NCBI GenBank assembly: GCA_024640245.1
Contig: JAHEFH010000001.1
Coordinates: forward strand, 1-64,000
From: Paracoccaceae bacterium
GTDB taxonomy: Bacteria; Pseudomonadota; Alphaproteobacteria; Rhodobacterales; Rhodobacteraceae
Direction of reading: 5' to 3'
Length of the DNA: 64,000 nucleotides
Made by a program: the position numbers and the translations under genes. Shown in pieces: positions 37,320-47,231 of the stretch (positions are counted from its first letter, which is position 1; every line of letters begins with the position of its first letter). Below the pieces are notes generated by a model. That model was given only the letters and a program-made list of their open reading frames with translations, ran no database searches and was not told where the DNA came from.

Positions 37320-37826
37320 TTATTTGCCCCGGTAAGGTTCGACGTATTGCAGCGCCATATCCCAAGGGAAGAATATCCAGGTGTCCTGCGAAACCTCTGT
37401 GATGAAGGTATCGACCATCTCGCGGCCCGCCGGTTTTGCGTAGACTGTTGCAAAATGCGCCTTAGGGAACATCTGGCGCACCACTTTCAGGGTCTTGCCG
37501 GTATCGACCAGATCGTCGACGATCAGGATGCCGGTACCGTCACCGGTCAGCACCTTGTCCGGTGACTTGATCACCACGGCCTCGGACTGGTCCTGATGGT
37601 CGTAGGATTTGATGCTGATCGTGTCGACAGTACGTATATCCAGTTCGCGAGCGACGATCATCGCAGGCGCCATGCCGCCGCGCGTGATGGCGACGACGGC
37701 TTTCCAGCTTCCGTCCCCTTCGGGACCTTTGCCGTCCAGTCGCCAGGCCAGAGCACGGCTGTCGCGGTGAATTTGGTCCCAGCTGACGTGGAACCCCTTT
37801 TCATGCGGGAGCTGATCAGAAACCAT
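37320..37826 (-). CDS. gpt: Xanthine-guanine phosphoribosyltransferase
   Basis: Salvages xanthine and guanine with PRPP to XMP and GMP. The 168 residues have the PRPP-binding motif [13 protein letters not shown] and the start [17 protein letters not shown], typical of Gpt, with [20 protein letters not shown]. Its start shares one base with the fabI stop (TAATG), and its own stop adjoins the GTG of the PLP enzyme, so fabI-gpt-PLP enzyme-P450 form one tight run. Confidence 0.93.
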   Translation of the reverse strand: MVSDQLPHEKGFHVSWDQIHRDSRALAWRLDGKGPEGDGSWKAVVAITRGGMAPAMIVARELDIRTVDTISIKSYDHQDQSEAVVIKSPDKVLTGDGTGILIVDDLVDTGKTLKVVRQMFPKAHFATVYAKPAGREMVDTFITEVSQDTWIFFPWDMALQYVEPYRGK

Positions 37827-38644
37827 TATTTGCGTCCTGTTACTACGTCGATATCCGGTGCGTCCTCTGCCTTCATGCCGACGACGTGGTAGCCTGCGTC
37901 AACGTGCAGGTTTTCGCCGGTAACGCCCGAGGACAGATCGGACAGCAGGTACATAGCCGATTTTCCGACGTCGTCCGTGGTGACGTTACGCCGCAACGGC
38001 GAGTTCAACTCGTTCCATTTCATGATGTAGCGGAAATCTCCGATACCCGATGCTGCTAGCGTTTTGATTGGACCGGCGGAAAGCGCGTTGACGCGGATGT
38101 TCTTGGGGCCAAGGTCCATCGCCATATATTTGACGGAGGCTTCCAGACCTGCCTTCGCTACGCCCATCACATTGTAGTGCGGCATCACCATTTCGGCGCC
38201 GTAGTAAGTCAGCGTCAGCATGGAGCCGCCATTGGGCATCAGTTTTTCGGCGCGCTGGGCAACTGCTGTAAAAGAATAGACCGAAATGTCCATGGTCATG
38301 CGGAAATTCTCGGCACTGGTGTCGACGTATCGGCCACGCAATTCGTTCTTGTCCGAAAAGCCGATGGCGTGAACGATAAAGTCGAGCGTACCCCATTCGG
38401 CCTCTAGCTTGGCGAAAAGTGCGTCCATCGAAGCGGCGTCGGTGACATCGCACTCCAGCACCAGGTTGCAGCCGATACTTTCTGCCAGCGGCGCAACGCG
38501 TTTTCCCAAGGCTTCGCCCTGATACGAAAAGGCCATCTCGGCACCGTGTTCGTGACAGGCACGCGCAATGCCCCATGCGATCGACTTGTCGTTCGCTACG
38601 CCCATGATCAGGCCGCGCTTGCCCTGCATAATGCCGTTCGTCAT
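37826..38644 (-). CDS. fabI: Enoyl-[acyl-carrier-protein] reductase (NADH)
   Basis: Reduces trans-2-enoyl-ACP in the last step of each fatty-acid elongation cycle; target of triclosan. The 272 residues from ATG 38644 (GAGGG upstream) contain the SDR-like cofactor stretch [29 protein letters not shown] and the catalytic YNVMGVAK pair (Tyr157, Lys164; Y-x6-K spacing). A second fabI-like gene is common in roseobacters, so essentiality cannot be told from here. First gene of the run fabI-gpt-PLP enzyme-P450, diverging from pdxH. Confidence 0.95.
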   Translation of the reverse strand: MTNGIMQGKRGLIMGVANDKSIAWGIARACHEHGAEMAFSYQGEALGKRVAPLAESIGCNLVLECDVTDAASMDALFAKLEAEWGTLDFIVHAIGFSDKNELRGRYVDTSAENFRMTMDISVYSFTAVAQRAEKLMPNGGSMLTLTYYGAEMVMPHYNVMGVAKAGLEASVKYMAMDLGPKNIRVNALSAGPIKTLAASGIGDFRYIMKWNELNSPLRRNVTTDDVGKSAMYLLSDLSSGVTGENLHVDAGYHVVGMKAEDAPDIDVVTGRK

Positions 38645-38810
38645 TTCAATGCCCTCAATGTTGGATCTCTGCATCGGGTTTAGATTAAGCCAAGGTTTGC
38701 TTCAAGCCTGACTATTCATCAATAAAAGCCGGTACCAGCCTGCGACAGACTAACATTTGAAGCGACGGGACAGAGATACTAGTTATAATGTGCAGCGAAA
38801 AGGAGCCACC

Positions 38811-39416
38811 ATGACTGATCGAGACGGTATATTCTCTGGGGACAACCCATTCAAAATCGCGCGGCGCTGGCTGTCCGAGGCGGAAAAAACCGAGCTGAAC
38901 GATCCAAATGCGATGTCGTTGGCGACCGTTGACGCCGATGGCATGCCGAACGTGCGGGTCGTCCTGATCAAGGACATCGAGGATGACGCCTTTGTCTTCT
39001 ATACGAATTTTGGCAGCGCAAAGTCGCGGGAACTGTTGCAGAGCGGCAAGGCGGCCTTTGTCATCCACTGGAAATCGCTGCGCCGCCAGATACGTGTGCG
39101 GGGCGTAGTAAAAAAAGAGAACGCCACCAAGGCCGACGCCTATTATTCAAGTCGCCCGCTGCTAAGCCGAATCGGTGCCTGGGCCAGCAAGCAGTCACAA
39201 CCCCTGGCGGAGCGATCGGTCCTAATCGAGCGGGTAACCCGCTTTTCGGAGACATTGGGCGACGATCCGGCCAGACCGGAGTTTTGGGGCGGTTTCAGGA
39301 TCGAGCCGCTTGAGATTGAATTCTGGAGCGACAGCCCCAATCGTTTGCACGACCGTTTCGTGTGGCAAAGAAAAACACCTGAAGGTGACTGGAATATCAA
39401 GCGCCTATACCCGTAA
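38811..39416 (+). CDS. pdxH: Pyridoxamine/pyridoxine 5'-phosphate oxidase
   Basis: FMN enzyme making pyridoxal 5'-phosphate, the cofactor of several neighbours. The 201 residues include [54 protein letters not shown] and the C-terminal [10 protein letters not shown] and WNIKRLYP, all typical. AAAGGAGCC directly before ATG 38811 is a strong ribosome site and rejects a longer frame. It diverges from fabI across about 165 bases. Confidence 0.95.
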   Translation: MTDRDGIFSGDNPFKIARRWLSEAEKTELNDPNAMSLATVDADGMPNVRVVLIKDIEDDAFVFYTNFGSAKSRELLQSGKAAFVIHWKSLRRQIRVRGVVKKENATKADAYYSSRPLLSRIGAWASKQSQPLAERSVLIERVTRFSETLGDDPARPEFWGGFRIEPLEIEFWSDSPNRLHDRFVWQRKTPEGDWNIKRLYP

Positions 39417-39533
39417 TTGTGAAGTTCAATTAAATACCGGCAAATAAATTGGATGTAATAACAAAAACGTAACTTAGTAGTTTGAATTGGCGTGAGAATT
39501 GTTCTATTGCTAATAAAAAGGGACGAGGAGTAA

Positions 39534-39605
39534 ATGCACGCGTTCATGCGTAAAGCAGATGGCAATGTGGATTTACATGTTAACAAGCGACCTCGCACAA
39601 AATAG
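39534..39605 (+). CDS. Candidate 23-residue leader peptide upstream of the cold-shock gene
   Basis: The short frame encodes MHAFMRKADGNVDLHVNKRP followed by RTK and a TAG stop. Its ribosome site GAGGAG at 39525-39530 is much stronger than that of the cold-shock gene, whose ATG comes 15 bases after this stop. The peptide is basic and matches no family I know. The layout suggests an upstream ORF that couples or gates translation of the next gene. The rest of the 204-base spacer after pdxH is AT-rich and holds no other feature. Confidence 0.5.
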   Translation: MHAFMRKADGNVDLHVNKRPRTK

Positions 39606-39620
39606 CGACCGGGCACATGC

Positions 39621-40139
39621 ATGGATCAAAAGTCGGGTAAGATTAAATGGTTTGATGCCACCAAGGGCTTCGGCTTTGTAGTATCAGACCATGGCGGGCC
39701 GGATATATTGCTACACGCGAATGTGTTGAAGGATTTCGGCCACAGTTCGGTACTGGAAGGTACCAAGGTAGATGTTCTGGTCTCAGAGACGGAACGCGGA
39801 TCGCAGGTCGCGCAAATCTTGAGCCTGCAATCGCCCGCTGTCGATCCGACCGAGGCGTTGCGGCGGGCAGATATCATCGATCTCGATTTGTCTGAAGTCG
39901 ATCTTTCCGTACCATTGGAACCGGCTCGGGTGAAATGGTTTGATCGCGGTAAGGGTTTCGGGTTTGTAAATGTATTCGGGAGTCCGGCAGATGTTTTCGT
40001 CCATATCGAGATCTTGCGTGCCTATGGCATGGCGGAACTGGAACAGGGCGAGGCCGTTGGGGTCAAGACGGCCCACGGGCCGCGCGGCAGAATGGCCATT
40101 GAAATCAGGCCTTGGGAATATTCCACGAAAATTCTTTGA
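39621..40139 (+). CDS. Double cold-shock-domain protein
   Basis: A 172-residue protein with two cold-shock domains: residues about 4-68 ([27 protein letters not shown]) and about 105-168 ([27 protein letters not shown]). Both keep the RNP1 motif KGFGFV; RNP2 is intact in the second (DVFVH) and altered in the first (DILLH). An acidic linker ([14 protein letters not shown]) joins them. It should bind single-stranded RNA or DNA. Doubled CSD proteins occur in alphaproteobacteria such as Caulobacter CspC/CspD. Its own ribosome site is poor, and a 23-codon frame with a strong site lies just upstream. Confidence 0.9.
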   Translation: MDQKSGKIKWFDATKGFGFVVSDHGGPDILLHANVLKDFGHSSVLEGTKVDVLVSETERGSQVAQILSLQSPAVDPTEALRRADIIDLDLSEVDLSVPLEPARVKWFDRGKGFGFVNVFGSPADVFVHIEILRAYGMAELEQGEAVGVKTAHGPRGRMAIEIRPWEYSTKIL

Positions 40140-40164
40140 GAAGCGTGCGCTGCGATGGGTTGTA

Positions 40165-40626
40165 GTGCCTTTTTCGATGTGCGCGTTCGGTGCGGCGGCG
40201 GCCCATGCCGACTGCAATCCTGCGCATGTGCATCTGCGCTGGGGTGGCGGTCAGGCGGAATTCCGCGTTGAAATCGCCGACGATGCCGAGGAGCGCAATC
40301 GGGGTTTGATGTACCGCGAGAAAATGGCGCGCTATGCGGGGATGCTGTTTGTCTATCCGGCTCCTGACAGCGTTTCATTCTGGATGGAGAACACGTTGAT
40401 TCCCCTCGACATGCTGTTTCTCGATACTTCCGGCACTGTCGTTAAAATACACCCGAACGCGATCCCAAAGGACCGCACGGCGATCTTCGGCGGCGACTCG
40501 GTACAGTATGTTCTGGAAGTCAACGGCGGCATGGCCGCGGATCTGGGTATGACAGCAGGCGCGCAACTGCGTCATCCGGCGATTGATCCGGCTGTTGCGG
40601 CGTGGTCTTGCGAAGAATCTGAGTGA
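40165..40626 (+). CDS. Exported DUF192 protein (start uncertain)
   Basis: DUF192 is recognised from [22 protein letters not shown], here the [10 protein letters not shown] core, then [17 protein letters not shown] and [20 protein letters not shown] signal peptide ends in AAAAHA before DCNPAHVHL. No ATG lies at the right place: in frame there are CTG 40150, GTG 40165 and ATG 40177. ATG would leave only 11 residues of signal, CTG would give the best n-region (RWVVVPF), and GTG is a compromise. The gene begins 26 bases after the cold-shock stop. DUF192 function is unknown; some members are periplasmic or surface proteins in prokaryotes. Confidence 0.75.
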   Translation: MPFSMCAFGAAAAHADCNPAHVHLRWGGGQAEFRVEIADDAEERNRGLMYREKMARYAGMLFVYPAPDSVSFWMENTLIPLDMLFLDTSGTVVKIHPNAIPKDRTAIFGGDSVQYVLEVNGGMAADLGMTAGAQLRHPAIDPAVAAWSCEESE

Positions 40627-40683
40627 GAGACCCAATTAGGTCTTTTCTTCGACGATATTGCGATGTAGAGACTGCCCACCTGT

Positions 40684-40760
40684 CGGGGCGTGGCGCAGCT
40701 TGGTAGCGCGACGGTTTTGGGTACCGTAGGCCGGAGGTTCGAATCCTCTCGCCCCGACCA
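40684..40760 (+). tRNA. tRNA-Pro (anticodon TGG)
   Basis: A 77-base cloverleaf with acceptor arms CGGGGCG (40684-40690) and CGCCCCG (40750-40756), D arm GCGC...GCGC, anticodon arm ACGGT-TTTGGGT-ACCGT with TGG in the loop, T arm GGAGG-TTCGAAT-CCTCT, discriminator A and encoded CCA. Confidence 0.96.
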
Positions 40761-41317
40761 TTTTCCAGTTTCAAGTTTCTCAGAATGTCAGATAGGCGCT
40801 TGCGCCGAATTGACATTCGGTATTCCCGATCGGCCCTCTTTGACTTCAGTCTTCCTGCGGGTCGGCAATCTCCATTGCCGACTCCCTGACCCCCTGGCAG
40901 CCGGAGTCACGAAAGTGGTCGGCCTTCGCTCTATTCGAAAATGTCAAAGTGATTCATTCCGGGAGAGACGAGGTTCTCTATCTTGTGATGGTCAACTGCG
41001 GACTTGATCCTTTGGCTTGCAAGCCGAACTTTGTGGCATCCGGTGCCGGAAAATTTTCGATAAAATTTTTCTCACGAGTCGTGTGTGATTTATTGTTCGT
41101 TTGAGGTGACTCGCGTGGCCATTATTAGAGGAAACCGGGGCGGATATTTTGTAAAAAAAATAGAATACACTGAAATGCGGTTGTTATTGAAGCTTGACAG
41201 GTATCTGTCGCGTCCCAATGCATTTTCGTCAAATTTTAACCACATGTTGTGTGCCAGATACTGTCAACTACAAAATCTGATAATGTTGAGAATTTTTCCG
41301 TTGACCTGTGAATCCCT
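40761..41317. other. Gene-free, structured stretch between tRNA-Pro and the nrdJ promoter
   Basis: No credible coding frame; one frame of 78 codons at 41085-41321 has no ribosome site and an implausible composition. Several compact inverted repeats occur: GGCG/CGCC at 40795-40806, CCGAAT/ATTCGG at 40805-40820, GTCGGCAAT/ATTGCCGAC at 40861-40882 (perfect 9-base stem, 4-base loop) and GGCTTGCAAGCC at 41014-41025. GAAAATTTTC lies at about 41049. A small RNA or long leader is possible. I see no integrase or direct repeat of the tRNA end. Confidence 0.5.
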
Positions 41318-41364
41318 GTAGGACATCTTGTGCGGACCCAACCTCTGACCGCTATATCTTGTGT
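41318..41364 (+). promoter_or_regulatory. Two NrdR boxes before nrdJ
   Basis: Two 16-base elements end in the same half-site ATCTTGTG: GTAGGACATCTTGTGC (41318-41333) and CCGCTATATCTTGTGT (41349-41364). The second fits the NrdR consensus acaCwAtATaTwGtgt at about 13 or 14 positions; the first is weaker. They are 31 bases apart, three turns of the helix, the usual spacing for NrdR boxes. A possible -35 (TTGACC at 41301) lies just before. NrdR should repress nrdJ when dATP is high. Confidence 0.8.
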
Positions 41365-41467
41365 TCCGGTACATAAATGGGGTGGGTTAAAATGTAGAGC
41401 CACAAACCATGATACTTGGCATGAACCAGAGGCATGGAGTGGCATTTGACTTTGGACAGGGGCAGAA

Positions 41468-44400
41468 ATGAAGATTGATCGCCGTTTTACGAAACAAAAC
41501 GCTGATGCCTACGATAGCATCGAATTCCGCACAACAACCTCAGAAATTCGCAACCCCGACGGGTCGGTCGTCTTTTCGCTCGACGCCGTCGAGGTTCCCA
41601 AGGGCTGGTCGCAGGTTGCAGCGGATGTCATCGCGCAGAAGTATTTTCGCAAGGCGGGCGTTCCTTCGGCCCTGAAAAAAGTCGCTGAAGACGGTGTTCC
41701 GGAATTCCTCTGGCGGTCGGTTCCCGACACCGGGGAGCAGGTCGCAAAAGGCGAGACTTACACCGGCGAACGTTCCTCCAAGCAGGTATTCGACCGTTTG
41801 GCGGGCGCCTGGGCGTATTGGGGCTGGAAGGGCGGCATGTTCGACAGCGAGGACGACGCCAGCGCTTATTACGACGAAATGCGCTACATGCTGGCGGCCC
41901 AGATGGCGGCACCGAATTCTCCGCAGTGGTTCAACACCGGCCTGCACTGGGCATACGGCATCGACGGGCCGAGCCAGGGCCACCACTATGTCGATTACCA
42001 GACGGGCGAACTGGTCAAATCCGAGAGCGCCTATGAACATCCGCAGCCTCACGCTTGTTTCATCCAGTCCGTCAACGACGATCTAGTGAATGATGGTGGT
42101 ATCATGGACCTGTGGGTGCGCGAGGCGCGCCTATTCAAATACGGCTCCGGCACCGGCACCAACTTTTCCTCGTTGCGCGGTCAGAATGAATCGCTGGGCG
42201 GCGGCGGAAAATCTTCCGGCCTGATGTCCTTCCTGAAAATAGGCGACCGTGCCGCGGGAGCGATCAAGTCGGGCGGCACCACGCGCCGCGCAGCCAAGAT
42301 GGTGATCTGCGATATGGATCATCCCGACATCAAGGACTTCATTAGCTGGAAAGTGCGCGAAGAGCAGAAGGTCGCCTCTCTGGTCGCCGGCTCCAAGATG
42401 CACGAGCTCAAGCTGAACGAGATTTTCACGGCGGTCCGGCTTTGGGACGGCAACGAGCAGGATGCCTTCGACCCAAAAGCGAATCCCGGTCTGAAAACCG
42501 CGATCAAGTCCGCGAAAAAGCACGCTATTCCCGAAACCTATATCAACCGCGTCCTGCAATACGCGCGCCAAGGTTACGGCAGCATCGAATTTCCCACCTA
42601 CGATACCGACTGGGATTCCGAAGCTTACGTCACTGTCTCCGGCCAGAACTCCAACAACTCGGTCCGCGTTACCAATGCCTTCCTGAAGGCGGTGCAGAAT
42701 GACGAGCCGTGGGAACTGATCCGCCGCACCGACGGCGAGGTCGCGCAGACCGTCAGTGCCCGCGAATTGTGGGAAGACGTCGGCCACGCTGCTTGGGCCT
42801 GCGCCGACCCCGGAGTGCAGTACCACGATACGATCAACAGCTGGCACACATGTCCGGCCGATGGTCCGATCCGCGGATCGAACCCTTGCTCCGAGTACAT
42901 GTTCCTCGACGATACGGCCTGTAACCTGGCCTCGATGAACCTGCTGAAGTTCTATCGCGACGGCAAGTTCCAGTCTGACGACTACGTGCATGCGACGCGC
43001 CTTTGGACCATTACGCTGGAGGTGTCCGTGCTGATGGCGCAGTTCCCGTCGCCACAGATCGCGGAACTGTCCTACAAGTTCCGCACGCTGGGCCTTGGCT
43101 ACGCCAATATCGGTGGTCTGCTGATGAATATGGGTTACGGCTATGACAGCGACGAGGGCAGGGCGCTCTGCGGTACGTTGACCGCGATCATGACCGGTGT
43201 TTCCTATGCGACTTCGGCTGAAATGGCCAAGGAACTGGGGACATTCCCGGGATACGAGAAAAACGCCCAGCACATGCTGCGCGTCATGCGCAACCACAAG
43301 CGCGCCGCCTTCGGCAAGAAAGCGGGTTACGAGGGGCTGGACGTCAAACCGGTTCCGCTCGACCACAAGAACTGCCCCGACAAGGACTTGTCCGAACTGG
43401 CCCGCAACGCTTGGGATGACGCGGTCAGGATGGGCGAAGAACATGGCTACCGCAACGCCCAGGTTTCGGTGATCGCGCCGACAGGGACAATCGGTCTGGT
43501 TATGGATTGCGACACGACGGGCATCGAGCCGGACTTCGCTCTGGTCAAATTCAAGAAACTCGCCGGTGGCGGGTACTTCAAGATCATCAACCAGTCGGTT
43601 CCGGCGGCTCTGGCCAAGCTCGGCTATTCCTCTTCGCAAAGCGAAGAGATCATTTCCTATGCGGTCGGCCACGGCACCATGGGCAACGCGCCGGATATCA
43701 ACCACACGACGCTGATGGGCCACGGTTTCGGCAAGGCAGAGATCGACAAGATCGAAGCCGCATTGCCGACGGCCTTCGACATCCGATTCGTCTTCAACCA
43801 GTGGACGCTGGGCGAGGCTTTCTGCAAGGGCACGCTGGGCATCCCCGACGCGCAGTTGAACGACCCCGGTTTCGACCTGCTTCGGCATCTCGGGTTTTCC
43901 AGAGCCCAGGTCGAGGCGGCGAACAACCACGTTTGCGGCACCATGACACTGGAAGGAGCGCCGCACCTCAAAGACGAGCATCTAAACGTGTTCGATTGCG
44001 CCAACGCCTGCGGCCGGATCGGTAAACGCTTCCTGTCGGTGAAAAGCCACATCACCATGATGGCGGCGGCACAGTCCTTCATCTCGGGCGCGATCTCCAA
44101 GACCATCAACATGCCGAATGACGCGACCATCGAGGATTGTCAGGAAGCATATGAACTCAGCTGGTCGCTGGGCGTGAAAGCCAACGCGCTCTACCGCGAC
44201 GCCTCGAAACTCTCGCAACCTCTGTCATCGGCGCTGATTGACGACGAGGAAGAGGATCTGGAAGAACTGCTGGTTGAGGCACCCGCCGGCGCACGCGCTA
44301 CGATCCTGGCCGAAAAGATCGTCGAGAAGGTGATCATCAAGGAGATCGAGCGTACCAACCGTCAGAAACTCCCTGAACGGCGCAAGGGATACACCCAGAA

Positions 44401-45115
44401 GGCCATCGTAGGCGGCCACAAGGTTTATCTGCGCACCGGCGAGTATGAGGACGGCAAGATCGGTGAAATATTCATCGACATGCACAAGGAAGGCGCCGGT
44501 TTCCGCGCCATGATGAACAACTTTGCCATCGCTGTGTCGGTCGGGCTGCAATACGGCGTGCCGCTGGACGAATTCGTCGATGCTTTCACCTTCACCCGCT
44601 TCGAACCGGCCGGCATGGTCCAGGGTAACGACAGCATCAAGAATGCGACCTCGATCCTTGATTATATCTTCCGCGAACTGGCGGTGTCCTACCTCGACCG
44701 CAGCGATCTGGCGCATGTCAAACCCGAGGGCGAGAGCTTCGACGATCTGGGCCGCGGTGTCGAAGAGGGTCAGAGCAACGTGAAACGGGCCTCTGACGAC
44801 TCGATCGCCATGATCCGTCAGGTTTCTTCGACCGGCTATCTGCGGAAGCGTCTGCCACAGGAATTGATGGTTTTGCAGGGCGGCAACACGGGGCTTTTGG
44901 GCACCGGTGAACAGGCGATGACTGGCACGGACGGGGCAATTGCGGCAGCGGTCAGCACGACAACGGCAGTCAATATCAAGATGGATGCCCGCGCCAAGGC
45001 CAAGATGCAGGGCTACGAGGGTGACGCTTGCGGCGACTGCGGCAACTATACTCTGGTGCGCAATGGTACCTGCATGAAGTGCAATACCTGCGGGGCGACC
45101 AGCGGATGTAGCTAA
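41468..45115 (+). CDS. nrdJ: Adenosylcobalamin-dependent (class II) ribonucleotide reductase
   Basis: Reduces ribonucleotides to deoxyribonucleotides using vitamin B12, with or without oxygen. The 1215 residues are of the long alphaproteobacterial NrdJ type. Landmarks are [69 protein letters not shown] with an active-site Cys, and [25 protein letters not shown]-terminal zinc/thiol tail has [10 protein letters not shown] and [13 protein letters not shown]. No allosteric or cobalamin riboswitch is seen; control is by the NrdR boxes at 41318-41364. AGGGGCAG precedes the ATG. It lies between two tRNA genes. Confidence 0.95.
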   Translation: MKIDRRFTKQNADAYDSIEFRTTTSEIRNPDGSVVFSLDAVEVPKGWSQVAADVIAQKYFRKAGVPSALKKVAEDGVPEFLWRSVPDTGEQVAKGETYTGERSSKQVFDRLAGAWAYWGWKGGMFDSEDDASAYYDEMRYMLAAQMAAPNSPQWFNTGLHWAYGIDGPSQGHHYVDYQTGELVKSESAYEHPQPHACFIQSVNDDLVNDGGIMDLWVREARLFKYGSGTGTNFSSLRGQNESLGGGGKSSGLMSFLKIGDRAAGAIKSGGTTRRAAKMVICDMDHPDIKDFISWKVREEQKVASLVAGSKMHELKLNEIFTAVRLWDGNEQDAFDPKANPGLKTAIKSAKKHAIPETYINRVLQYARQGYGSIEFPTYDTDWDSEAYVTVSGQNSNNSVRVTNAFLKAVQNDEPWELIRRTDGEVAQTVSARELWEDVGHAAWACADPGVQYHDTINSWHTCPADGPIRGSNPCSEYMFLDDTACNLASMNLLKFYRDGKFQSDDYVHATRLWTITLEVSVLMAQFPSPQIAELSYKFRTLGLGYANIGGLLMNMGYGYDSDEGRALCGTLTAIMTGVSYATSAEMAKELGTFPGYEKNAQHMLRVMRNHKRAAFGKKAGYEGLDVKPVPLDHKNCPDKDLSELARNAWDDAVRMGEEHGYRNAQVSVIAPTGTIGLVMDCDTTGIEPDFALVKFKKLAGGGYFKIINQSVPAALAKLGYSSSQSEEIISYAVGHGTMGNAPDINHTTLMGHGFGKAEIDKIEAALPTAFDIRFVFNQWTLGEAFCKGTLGIPDAQLNDPGFDLLRHLGFSRAQVEAANNHVCGTMTLEGAPHLKDEHLNVFDCANACGRIGKRFLSVKSHITMMAAAQSFISGAISKTINMPNDATIEDCQEAYELSWSLGVKANALYRDASKLSQPLSSALIDDEEEDLEELLVEAPAGARATILAEKIVEKVIIKEIERTNRQKLPERRKGYTQKAIVGGHKVYLRTGEYEDGKIGEIFIDMHKEGAGFRAMMNNFAIAVSVGLQYGVPLDEFVDAFTFTRFEPAGMVQGNDSIKNATSILDYIFRELAVSYLDRSDLAHVKPEGESFDDLGRGVEEGQSNVKRASDDSIAMIRQVSSTGYLRKRLPQELMVLQGGNTGLLGTGEQAMTGTDGAIAAAVSTTTAVNIKMDARAKAKMQGYEGDACGDCGNYTLVRNGTCMKCNTCGATSGCS

Positions 45116-45123
45116 AATTCTAA

Positions 45124-45144
45124 GGGGGCGGGTGCGCTCGCCCC
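45124..45144 (+). terminator. First hairpin after nrdJ
   Basis: GGGGCG (45125-45130) and CGCCCC (45139-45144) with an 8-base loop, 9 bases after the nrdJ stop, followed by ATCGTTTT. A moderate terminator or 3' stabiliser. Confidence 0.55.
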
Positions 45145-45207
45145 ATCGTTTTCAGGTCACAGGCAAAAACCGAGCAGTTTCATTTGAAAGCCTGAAAACG
45201 AAACTCA

Positions 45208-45234
45208 GGGGGGATTTATCCCCCCTTTCTTTTT
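45208..45234 (+). terminator. Intrinsic terminator downstream of nrdJ
   Basis: GGGGGGA (45208-45214), loop TTTA, TCCCCCC (45219-45225), then TTTCTTTTT: a textbook Rho-independent terminator for the plus strand. It should end the nrdJ transcript before tRNA-Thr. Confidence 0.85.
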
Positions 45235-45465
45235 GCCTGAAGCGTGCTGAGGCCGTCCGGTGCGACCGAGCGCCCGAGGATCGAAATCTGCAATATCAAC
45301 ATCCCGTTCACGGCGACAACATTGCCATAAAATTTCTAACGGAGTGCCGGGGAACGACGCGCAACCGGGTTGATGCAAGCCTCCTGAAGCAGGGTGCCGT
45401 AATGTAAAAGCATCGTTATTTGCCATCTTGCAGAGCCGAATACCACAGGATAGATAGAGCGCGTC
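45235..45465. other. Spacer before tRNA-Thr
   Basis: No gene. Frames here lack ribosome sites and do not resemble proteins. It should hold the tRNA-Thr promoter, which I could not place. Confidence 0.4.
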
Positions 45466-45541
45466 GCCGCTGTAGCTCAGATGGTAGAGCACGTCATTCG
45501 TAATGATGGGGTCGGAGGTTCGAGTCCTCTCAGCGGCACCA
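45466..45541 (+). tRNA. tRNA-Thr (anticodon CGT)
   Basis: A 76-base cloverleaf with acceptor arms GCCGCTG (45466-45472) and CAGCGGC (45531-45537), D arm GCTC...GAGC, anticodon arm CGTCA-TTCGTAA-TGATG with CGT in the loop, T arm GGAGG-TTCGAGT-CCTCT, discriminator A and encoded CCA. It reads ACG codons. Confidence 0.95.
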
Positions 45542-45787
45542 CCCAATCAACGATTTACAGTGGCCTTTCCTGCACTTGGTATATTATAGATCGTAGCTTT
45601 GCTTGTGGTCCCCTCAGAGTTTTCAAGTGAACGGTTGCGCGAGGGCCCCGGAAACTTTGTGCCTCACCCAACGCGAAGCCGGAAACGGTGAGGAAAAACC
45701 CGATTTATTCCCAATGAAACAACATTGTAACTTGACAGACCCGCATAAGCGAACGGCATGATCCGGCGAGGTCAGATGGAGGGAAGC

Positions 45788-46477
45788 ATGCAGGTCGATC
45801 TTAAGGGGCTGGCGCGGAACAATGTGCTGCGCGTTGCTATCAATACGGGCAACAGGGCCCTCGTCCAGGTGCGTGACGGCGAGCTTCTGGGTGTCAGCCC
45901 GGCGCTTGCGCGGCGCCTTTCCGAAGAGATCGGCGTCCGCCTGGAGCCAGTGGTCTACAGCGGTGCGGGTAAGGTCTTTACCGATGCGGACAAGGACGTC
46001 TGGGATGTGGCGTTCCTCGCGGTCGACGCAACACGGGCGCGGAAAGTCAGCTTCACACGACCCTACGTAACGATCGAGGCGACCTATGCGGTTCGTGTGG
46101 ATGGGCCTGTTCAGGATGTTGACGAAGCAGACCACGAAGGCGTGACGGTTCTGACCTCGACCGGTTCGGCTTATGACATGCATCTGACGGCGTCGCTACG
46201 GCACGCGCGGCTCGAACGATCCGGCATGCCGACAGAGAGCTTCGAAGAGTTCAAGGCAGGCCGCGCCGACCTTGTTGCGGGCGTTCGCGAGTCGCTCGAA
46301 CGTTTTTTCGGAGGCGATCCAGCGTTCCGCGTTCTGCCGGGCGTCCTGACCAAGGTCGAGCAGGCCATGGTCCTGCCGCAACCCGACGATCCCCGGATCA
46401 AGGTGCTCGATGCGTTTCTTGCGCGCGCTATCGAAGACGGATTCGTCGCCGCCGAGATCCGGCGTGCAAAAAGCTGA
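45788..46477 (+). CDS. Amino-acid-binding-protein-fold protein without signal peptide
   Basis: A 229-residue SBP_bac_3 (type II periplasmic binding) domain that is complete: VLRVAINTGNRALV, GVSPALARRLSEEIGVRLEPVVY, VWDVAFLAVDATRARKVSFTRPYV, TSTGSAYDMHL and GRADLVAGVRESLERF follow the family order. No signal sequence precedes the fold from ATG 45788 (GGAGGG at 45778-45783) or from the in-frame codons at 45776 and 45758, so the product should stay in the cytoplasm. It is followed 18 bases later by another binding-protein-fold gene. No permease or ATPase is nearby. A cytosolic ligand sensor is possible. TTGACA at 45733 could be a promoter -35. Confidence 0.8.
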   Translation: MQVDLKGLARNNVLRVAINTGNRALVQVRDGELLGVSPALARRLSEEIGVRLEPVVYSGAGKVFTDADKDVWDVAFLAVDATRARKVSFTRPYVTIEATYAVRVDGPVQDVDEADHEGVTVLTSTGSAYDMHLTASLRHARLERSGMPTESFEEFKAGRADLVAGVRESLERFFGGDPAFRVLPGVLTKVEQAMVLPQPDDPRIKVLDAFLARAIEDGFVAAEIRRAKS

Positions 46478-46495
46478 TCCTTGCAGGAGGATAAA

Positions 46496-47191
46496 ATGAA
46501 CCGACCGCTTCGCATTATAACCTCTGGCGCGCAGGCTGCCGCCATCGAGGAACTGCTGCCAAAGTATGACAGGCCGGTCGAGATCGCTTTCGGTTCGTCG
46601 CTCGGCGCAGCACACGATTCGATCCCGACACGCCTTGCCGAGGGTCAGCGGTTCGACATCTACTTCCTCGCCGAGTCGGGCCATCGTCGCTACGCTGAGG
46701 AAGGGTATCTGGATCCGTCCTTCATCCCGCTCGTCGAATCTTATATCGGCGCTGCTGTAAGGGAAGGCGAGGCCGCGCCCGATATTTCGACTGCTGACGC
46801 TCTTAGGGAAGCACTTTTGAATGCCGGATCGGTCGCCCATGCCGCGAGCGCCAGCGGTATCTATCTGTCGAGCCATGTATTCCCCGCGCTTGGCATCGCT
46901 GACCAGATGTCCTCCATCGCGAGGACGGTCTATTCCGAACGGGTAGGGCGGGTCGTCGCGCGGGGCGAGGCGGATCTCGGGTTCCAGCAAATGAGTGAAC
47001 TGCTTCCGATCCCCGGGATCACCATTGTCGGTAGGCTGCCGGAGGAATTCCGGAAGACTTTCGTCTTCGGCGCGGCCCTCGGGGCCGATGGCGGGGCACG
47101 AAGAGAGGTCGAGGCGTTTCTCGATTTCCTCCGGTCTGATGACGCGGCAGCAGCCTTTGCGGTCAGCGGACTCGAACCAATCCGGGAATGA
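46496..47191 (+). CDS. ModA-like binding-protein-fold protein without signal peptide
   Basis: A 231-residue type II periplasmic-binding domain of the molybdate-binding/SBP_bac_11 kind: LRIITSGAQAAAIEELLPKY at the start, IAFGSSLGAAHDSIPTRL, FDIYFLAESGHRRYAEEG, ASASGIYLSSHVFPALG and GEADLGFQQMSELLPIPGITIVG. From ATG 46496 (AGGAGG 6 bases before) the fold starts at once, with no export signal. The typical ModA oxyanion residues (Ser in the first loop, Ser/Ala in the second, Tyr) are only partly recognisable, so the ligand is not assigned. It probably shares a transcript with the preceding gene. Confidence 0.8.
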   Translation: MNRPLRIITSGAQAAAIEELLPKYDRPVEIAFGSSLGAAHDSIPTRLAEGQRFDIYFLAESGHRRYAEEGYLDPSFIPLVESYIGAAVREGEAAPDISTADALREALLNAGSVAHAASASGIYLSSHVFPALGIADQMSSIARTVYSERVGRVVARGEADLGFQQMSELLPIPGITIVGRLPEEFRKTFVFGAALGADGGARREVEAFLDFLRSDDAAAAFAVSGLEPIRE

Positions 47192-47231
47192 CGGTCAGTC
47201 GGTTCCTGCATGGGCAAGAGGTGGCACCTGG

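Noticed and set aside
41085-41321. 78-codon plus-strand frame in the gap before nrdJ
   Set aside because: No ribosome site, no family resemblance, and its end enters the NrdR box region.
40684-45541. Genomic island bounded by tRNA-Pro and tRNA-Thr
   Set aside because: The only gene between is nrdJ, a core gene with normal codon use; there is no integrase and no repeated tRNA end.
45205-45546. 113-codon minus-strand frame covering tRNA-Thr
   Set aside because: It would read through a complete tRNA gene on the other strand and through an intrinsic terminator.
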